A stretch of 8,298 nt of DNA from CAG-791 sp963596015 (lineage in GTDB: Bacteria; Bacillota; Clostridia; Lachnospirales; Lachnospiraceae): NCBI GenBank assembly GCA_963596015.1, contig CAVBJS010000081.1, positions 1-8,298 on the forward strand. The letters run 5' to 3'. A program made the translations under genes and the position numbers. The notes below the pieces were generated by a model. The model searched no databases. It saw only the letters and a program-made list of their open reading frames with translations, and was not told where the DNA came from. Positions 4,975-8,298 of the stretch are shown here, piece by piece (the stretch's first letter is position 1; the number at the start of each line of letters is the position of its first letter).

Positions 4975-5769
4975 CTACAGCTTTCTGGACTTCTCCACGG
5001 CGGCATCGATAGCCTCCATGACAGAGGCGCGCAGACCTCTCTTTTCCAGTACCTCCACCGCTTCGATGGTAGTGCCGCCGGGGGAGCATACCATGTCCTT
5101 AAGCTCTCCGGGATGCAATCCTGTCTCCAGCATTAATTTGGCAGAGCCCATCACGGACTGAGCTGCAAAACGGTACGCCTGCTTTCTGGGCATGCCGCCC
5201 TTTACAGCTGCGTCGGCCATGGCCTCGATGAAGAGAAATACATAGGCAGGAGAAGAACCGCTGACGCCTCCTACCACGTCCATCAGAGTCTCCGATACCA
5301 CTTCTGCCAGACCAAAACTGCCGATGATCTCCATGGCCAGGTTCAGATCTTCATCTGTCACATTTTCATTGCGGCAGATAGCGGAGCAGCCTTCCTCTAC
5401 CAGTGCCGGTGTATTGGGCATGCAGCGCACGATCTTTACCTTCTTGCCGAATTCCTCTCCCAGCCATTTGGTGGTCTTGCCGGCGGCCACGCTGATCACC
5501 AGCTTGGTCTCGTCCACTTCATCCCGGACTTCCTCTAAGACTACCCGCAGATACTGGGGCTTCACAGCCAGGATCAGCACATCTGCCTCCCGTGCTACCT
5601 GTACGTTGGAGCCCACGGTACGGATACCGTACTCCTTGGATACCTTTTCCAGGGTTTCCTGAGTATGTGCAGAGCCTACGATCTCTTCCGGCGTCACGAT
5701 CTCCTTTTTCAGGATGCCGCCGATCATGGCCTTTGCCATATTGCCTAATCCGATAAATCCGATCACCAT
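4975..5769 (-). CDS. proC: Pyrroline-5-carboxylate reductase
   Basis: This enzyme reduces 1-pyrroline-5-carboxylate to L-proline with NAD(P)H, the last step of proline synthesis, in the cytoplasm. Its 264 residues are the normal family length. The N-terminal Rossmann fold shows IGFIGLGNMAKAMIGG (3-18), AVKPQ (68-72) and the strand VISVAAG (91-97). MPNTPALV (117-124) is the family signature between the domains. The C-terminal dimer domain holds GSSPAYVFLFIEAMADAAV (171-189), including active-site Ser/Thr positions, and SPGGTTIEAV (229-238). The ATG at 5769 is nine bases after AAAGGAG. An out-of-frame ATG five bases upstream is too close to that site. It follows the rRNA methyltransferase gene by 78 bases that show no terminator, so it may be co-transcribed with it. 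The strong terminator after proC ends the unit. Confidence 0.96.
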   Translation of the reverse strand: MVIGFIGLGNMAKAMIGGILKKEIVTPEEIVGSAHTQETLEKVSKEYGIRTVGSNVQVAREADVLILAVKPQYLRVVLEEVRDEVDETKLVISVAAGKTTKWLGEEFGKKVKIVRCMPNTPALVEEGCSAICRNENVTDEDLNLAMEIIGSFGLAEVVSETLMDVVGGVSGSSPAYVFLFIEAMADAAVKGGMPRKQAYRFAAQSVMGSAKLMLETGLHPGELKDMVCSPGGTTIEAVEVLEKRGLRASVMEAIDAAVEKSRKL

Positions 5770-5847
5770 TGCATATGTCTCCTTTCTTAATGTTATTACC
5801 TGTTATTGTTTACAGCTTGTCCGAATGGTGTTTTACTACTCCGAACA

Positions 5848-6777
5848 TCACCGGCACAACCTGCTGTGGTCCCTTTTCTGCCTTGCAGCCTCAAAGAGCA
5901 GGACACTGGCGGCTACTGCCGCATTCAGGGATTCGATCTCTCCCTCCATGGGGATCAGTATCCTTTGATCCGCCTTGGCGGTCACCGCCGCCGAAAGGCC
6001 TCTGCCCTCATTGCCGATAAGGAAGGCACTGGGGGCAGTGTAATCACACCTGTCATAGTCCACGGCGCCCTCTAAGTGAGCCGCATAGATGCAAAAGCCT
6101 GCCTCCTGTATCTGCCTTAGTGTCTGTCCGAAATCCTGTGCATAGTAAAAGGGCATCCGGAAAATGGCACTCATAGTAGAGCGAACGGTCTTGGGATTAA
6201 AAATGTCCGCTGTTCCTTTGCTCATGATCACCCCGGCCGCCCCGGCCGCCTCTGCACTTCGAAACATAGTGCCCAGATTTCCGGGATCCTGGATATCTTC
6301 CAGAAGCAGCAGAAGTCTGCTTTGCTCCGTGCGAATCCCCTGCTCCTTTGGGATTACCTGTTCTTTTCTATCCTTAGCCTTTTTACCATCTGCGCCGGCT
6401 GTTCCTGCCATCTCCCCTTCTGCCGCTGTTCCCTGCAAGATCTGCATCAGGTCCCAGGAAGGCATACGGTTGACACACAGCACCCCCTGGGGCGTCTGGG
6501 TATCCGCCATGTGTTTCATGACCTCCGGCGTCACCAGGGTACAAAGAACGCCCGCTCTCTCCAGCTCCTGCAGCCTGCTTCCCGTTTTTTTATCCCCTGT
6601 TTCTTCCCAAAAAGCCTCTGTCACATAGACCTCTTTCAGATAAGAAACGGGGGTATCCAGAAAGAGCCGTGTGCCCTCTGTCACAAAGGCTTTCTGCTCC
6701 CGGCGTGTCTTTCCCCGCTGCTGCAGAGCCGCCACATTCTTTACTTTTCCATTGGATATAGAAGTGATCTTTTCCAC
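5848..6777 (-). CDS. TrmH/SpoU-family RNA 2'-O-methyltransferase
   Basis: A SPOUT-class enzyme that probably methylates a ribose 2'-hydroxyl in rRNA using S-adenosylmethionine. It has 309 residues. Residues 1-110 form the SpoU substrate-binding domain (ITSISNGKVKNVAALQ, then AFVTEGTRLFLD). Residues 155-300 form the knotted methyltransferase domain with motif 1 DPGNLGTMFRSAEAAG (164-179), motif 2 FLIGNEGRGL (252-261) and motif 3 IPMEGEIESLNAAVAASV (275-292). Between them, residues 117-152 are a low-complexity linker rich in Gly, Ala, Lys and Glu, longer than usual. The start codon is GTG, placed immediately after the sstT TAA stop. AAGGA (6788-6792), ten bases upstream inside sstT, serves as ribosome binding site, so translation is likely coupled. 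The exact rRNA target cannot be told: RlmB, TsnR and YsgA-type proteins share these motifs, so no symbol is given. Confidence 0.92.
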   Translation of the reverse strand: MEKITSISNGKVKNVAALQQRGKTRREQKAFVTEGTRLFLDTPVSYLKEVYVTEAFWEETGDKKTGSRLQELERAGVLCTLVTPEVMKHMADTQTPQGVLCVNRMPSWDLMQILQGTAAEGEMAGTAGADGKKAKDRKEQVIPKEQGIRTEQSRLLLLLEDIQDPGNLGTMFRSAEAAGAAGVIMSKGTADIFNPKTVRSTMSAIFRMPFYYAQDFGQTLRQIQEAGFCIYAAHLEGAVDYDRCDYTAPSAFLIGNEGRGLSAAVTAKADQRILIPMEGEIESLNAAVAASVLLFEAARQKRDHSRLCR

Positions 6778-8040
6778 TTATTTCTCATCCTTCTTTCCTG
6801 TTACAAAGGAAGGCAGCGGGATGCCCTGCTTTCTGCGCTGATAAAATTCTGCGGTAGCGGTAAAAAGTACGTCTCCGGCGGAGTTAAGTGCTGTCTCCAC
6901 GGAGTCCTGCACCACGCCGATGATAAATCCCACTGCCACCACCTGCATGGCAATATCATTGGAAATGCCAAAGAGGGAGCAGGAAAGGGGAATCAGCAAG
7001 AGGGATCCGCCTGCCACACCGGACGCTCCGCAGGCACCCAGGGCAGAAACCACGGAAAGAAGCACCGCCGCCGGGAAGGACACCTGCAAGCCAAGTGTAT
7101 TGGCTGCTGCCAGTGTCATGATGGTAATGGTGATGGCCGCGCCGTCCATATTGATGGTGGCGCCCAAGGGAATGGAGATCGAGTACATCTCCGGATCCAG
7201 GCCCATTTCCTCACAAAGACGCATATTTACGGGAATATTGGCGGCAGAGCTGCGGGTGAAAAAGGCTGTCAGGCCGGATTCCTTCAGGCAGCGCAGCACC
7301 AGCGGATAAGGATTGCAATGCAGATACAGGGCAGCCACAATAGGAGAGACCACCAGAGACATCAGCAGCATAGTTCCCACTAACAGCAGCAAAAGCTTTC
7401 CGTACTGCGTAAAAATGGAAAGACCGTTTTCCGTCACATTGCCGTATACCAATCCCATAATGCCGAAGGGTGCCAGATTGATGATCCAGCGCACCAACTG
7501 AGAAACCGCCTCAGCGGTATTGGACAGAAATTCCTTGGTAGACGCAGAGGCTATATTCTTCATGGCAAGCCCGAAAAGACAGGCCCAGAACAGGATACAG
7601 ATATAATTACCCTCCATCAGCGCACTGATGGGATTGGATACAAAGTTCGTCAGCAGCGTCTGCAGCACACTCTGCAGACTCTGGGGAACCGTATCACTTT
7701 GGGCAGCCGCCGCCAATACCAGGTTCTGGGGAAACAGAAAGCTGGTCAGAGTAGCCAGAAAAGCCGCCAGAAATGTAGTCAGCAAATACAAAAAGATCAC
7801 CGTGCCAAATCTTCTGTCCAACTTTGCACTGCCCTGGGCCAAGGCACTGGATACAATGACAAAGACCAGTACCGGCGCGATACTCTTTAATGCCCCTACA
7901 AACAGATCACCGAAGATAGAGATCCATGCGGCATGGGGAAATACCAGGGCCAAAACGGCACCGATCACCAATCCGCAGGCGATGCGCAGGATCAGACTGA
8001 GACTGTTGTACTTTGCGACTAGTTTTTTTCCAAATTCCAT
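6778..8040 (-). CDS. sstT: Serine/threonine:Na+ symporter SstT
   Basis: An inner-membrane transporter of the dicarboxylate/amino acid:cation symporter (DAACS) family that imports serine and threonine with sodium. The product is hydrophobic throughout with about eight membrane segments and two re-entrant loops. Counting from the chosen start, diagnostic stretches are FFTRSSAANIPVNM (260-273, the serine-rich HP1 loop), IPLGATINMDGAAITI (290-305, the sodium-binding TM7 motif), GACGASGVAGGSLLLIPL (335-352, HP2) and QDSVETALN (378-386, substrate-binding TM8). These follow E. coli SstT closely. The frame is open to an ATG at 8076, but the ATG at 8040 has GAGGA five bases upstream and gives 420 residues, near the E. 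coli length of about 414. The upstream ATG has no well-placed site. The stop codon TAA abuts the GTG of the methyltransferase gene. Confidence 0.95.
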   Translation of the reverse strand: MEFGKKLVAKYNSLSLILRIACGLVIGAVLALVFPHAAWISIFGDLFVGALKSIAPVLVFVIVSSALAQGSAKLDRRFGTVIFLYLLTTFLAAFLATLTSFLFPQNLVLAAAAQSDTVPQSLQSVLQTLLTNFVSNPISALMEGNYICILFWACLFGLAMKNIASASTKEFLSNTAEAVSQLVRWIINLAPFGIMGLVYGNVTENGLSIFTQYGKLLLLLVGTMLLMSLVVSPIVAALYLHCNPYPLVLRCLKESGLTAFFTRSSAANIPVNMRLCEEMGLDPEMYSISIPLGATINMDGAAITITIMTLAAANTLGLQVSFPAAVLLSVVSALGACGASGVAGGSLLLIPLSCSLFGISNDIAMQVVAVGFIIGVVQDSVETALNSAGDVLFTATAEFYQRRKQGIPLPSFVTGKKDEK

Positions 8041-8105
8041 ATGATTCCTCGTTTCTATATCATTTACTGCTGCCATTTCGTATGCGCAGCATTTTTCTTC
8101 CCACT

Positions 8106-8135
8106 ATTTTAGCATGTATACCATAATACCGTCCA
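8106..8135 (-). promoter_or_regulatory. sstT: Probable sstT promoter with extended -10
   Basis: On the minus strand TGCTAAAAT gives an extended -10 (TAAAAT, 8111-8106). It is preceded at 18 bases by TGGACG (8135-8130), a four-of-six match to the -35 consensus. The start point would fall near 8099, giving a leader of about 60 bases to the ATG at 8040. Confidence 0.5.
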
Positions 8136-8193
8136 CGTTTACATTTCTATGCTTCAACTTGTCTGCGGCATTGACAGCAGAACACAAAACGTA

Positions 8194-8298
8194 ATGCACC
8201 GGAGCACGGCAGAATGGCTCGCATCCCTTGCGCTGCGCGCCAGTTTTGCATGATCTGCATCGAAGCCGCAGGATGGTATCGGGCACGCTTTCAGAGCG
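8194..8298 (+). repeat. Right copy of a dispersed inverted repeat (partial)
   Basis: It begins with 15 bases (8194-8208) identical to the reverse complement of 96-110. It shares GTTTTGC (8243-8249) and ATGATCTGC (8250-8258) with the left copy, and weaker similarity continues to about 8275 (GGATGG). It lies upstream of sstT in opposite orientation to the left copy. No gene, tRNA or rRNA is recognised in it. The bases between it and the sstT promoter (8136-8193) hold nothing identifiable. Confidence 0.6.

Noticed and set aside
6322..7383. Plus-strand open frame of 353 codons across the methyltransferase and sstT genes
   Set aside because: It spans two well-supported minus-strand genes and encodes no recognisable protein.
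8041..8076. Longer start for sstT at 8076
   Set aside because: There is no ribosome binding site at a suitable distance. The ATG at 8040 has GAGGA five bases upstream and gives the usual family length.

Overview
The window looks like a piece of chromosome from a Gram-positive anaerobe of the class Clostridia, most likely a Lachnospiraceae-type gut bacterium. This rests on the protein flavour (a short SleB/CwlJ-type wall hydrolase, an uncharacterised protein resembling the DUF6145 family, a bifunctional BirA), strong AGGAG-type ribosome binding sites and moderate GC content. Species cannot be named from the sequence alone. All eight genes lie on the minus strand, so transcription runs from right to left. 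I see no rRNA, tRNA, CRISPR array, transposase or phage gene.

In order of transcription: (1) sstT (8040-6778), a sodium-coupled serine/threonine importer with its own promoter near 8106-8135. Its stop codon touches the GTG start of a TrmH/SpoU-family rRNA methyltransferase gene (6777-5848), followed by proC (5769-4975), the last enzyme of proline synthesis. A strong intrinsic terminator at 4909-4946 closes this unit. (2) A secreted SleB-like cell wall hydrolase (4777-4166) with a near-consensus promoter (4852-4880) and a possible WalR box just downstream of it. (3) A second operon with argF (3862-2858), birA (2843-1821), a DUF6145-like gene (1653-1288) and dusB (1128-160). These are housekeeping genes for arginine synthesis, biotinylation and tRNA modification, not a dedicated pathway.

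The unusual material is between the genes. Both the birA/DUF6145-like gap and the DUF6145-like/dusB gap are filled, almost from stop codon to start codon, by a module of three consecutive hairpins. Each module is bounded by a direct repeat whose last copy contains the ribosome binding site of the next gene. The stems differ between modules, but the middle hairpin of each carries a 10-base loop of the form CCGYARRCGT on the transcribed strand. The argF leader looks like a third, degenerate member. This may be an undescribed family of intercistronic RNA elements.

The two ends of the window carry imperfect copies of one non-coding repeat of at least about 100 bases in opposite orientation. Both run off the window edges.
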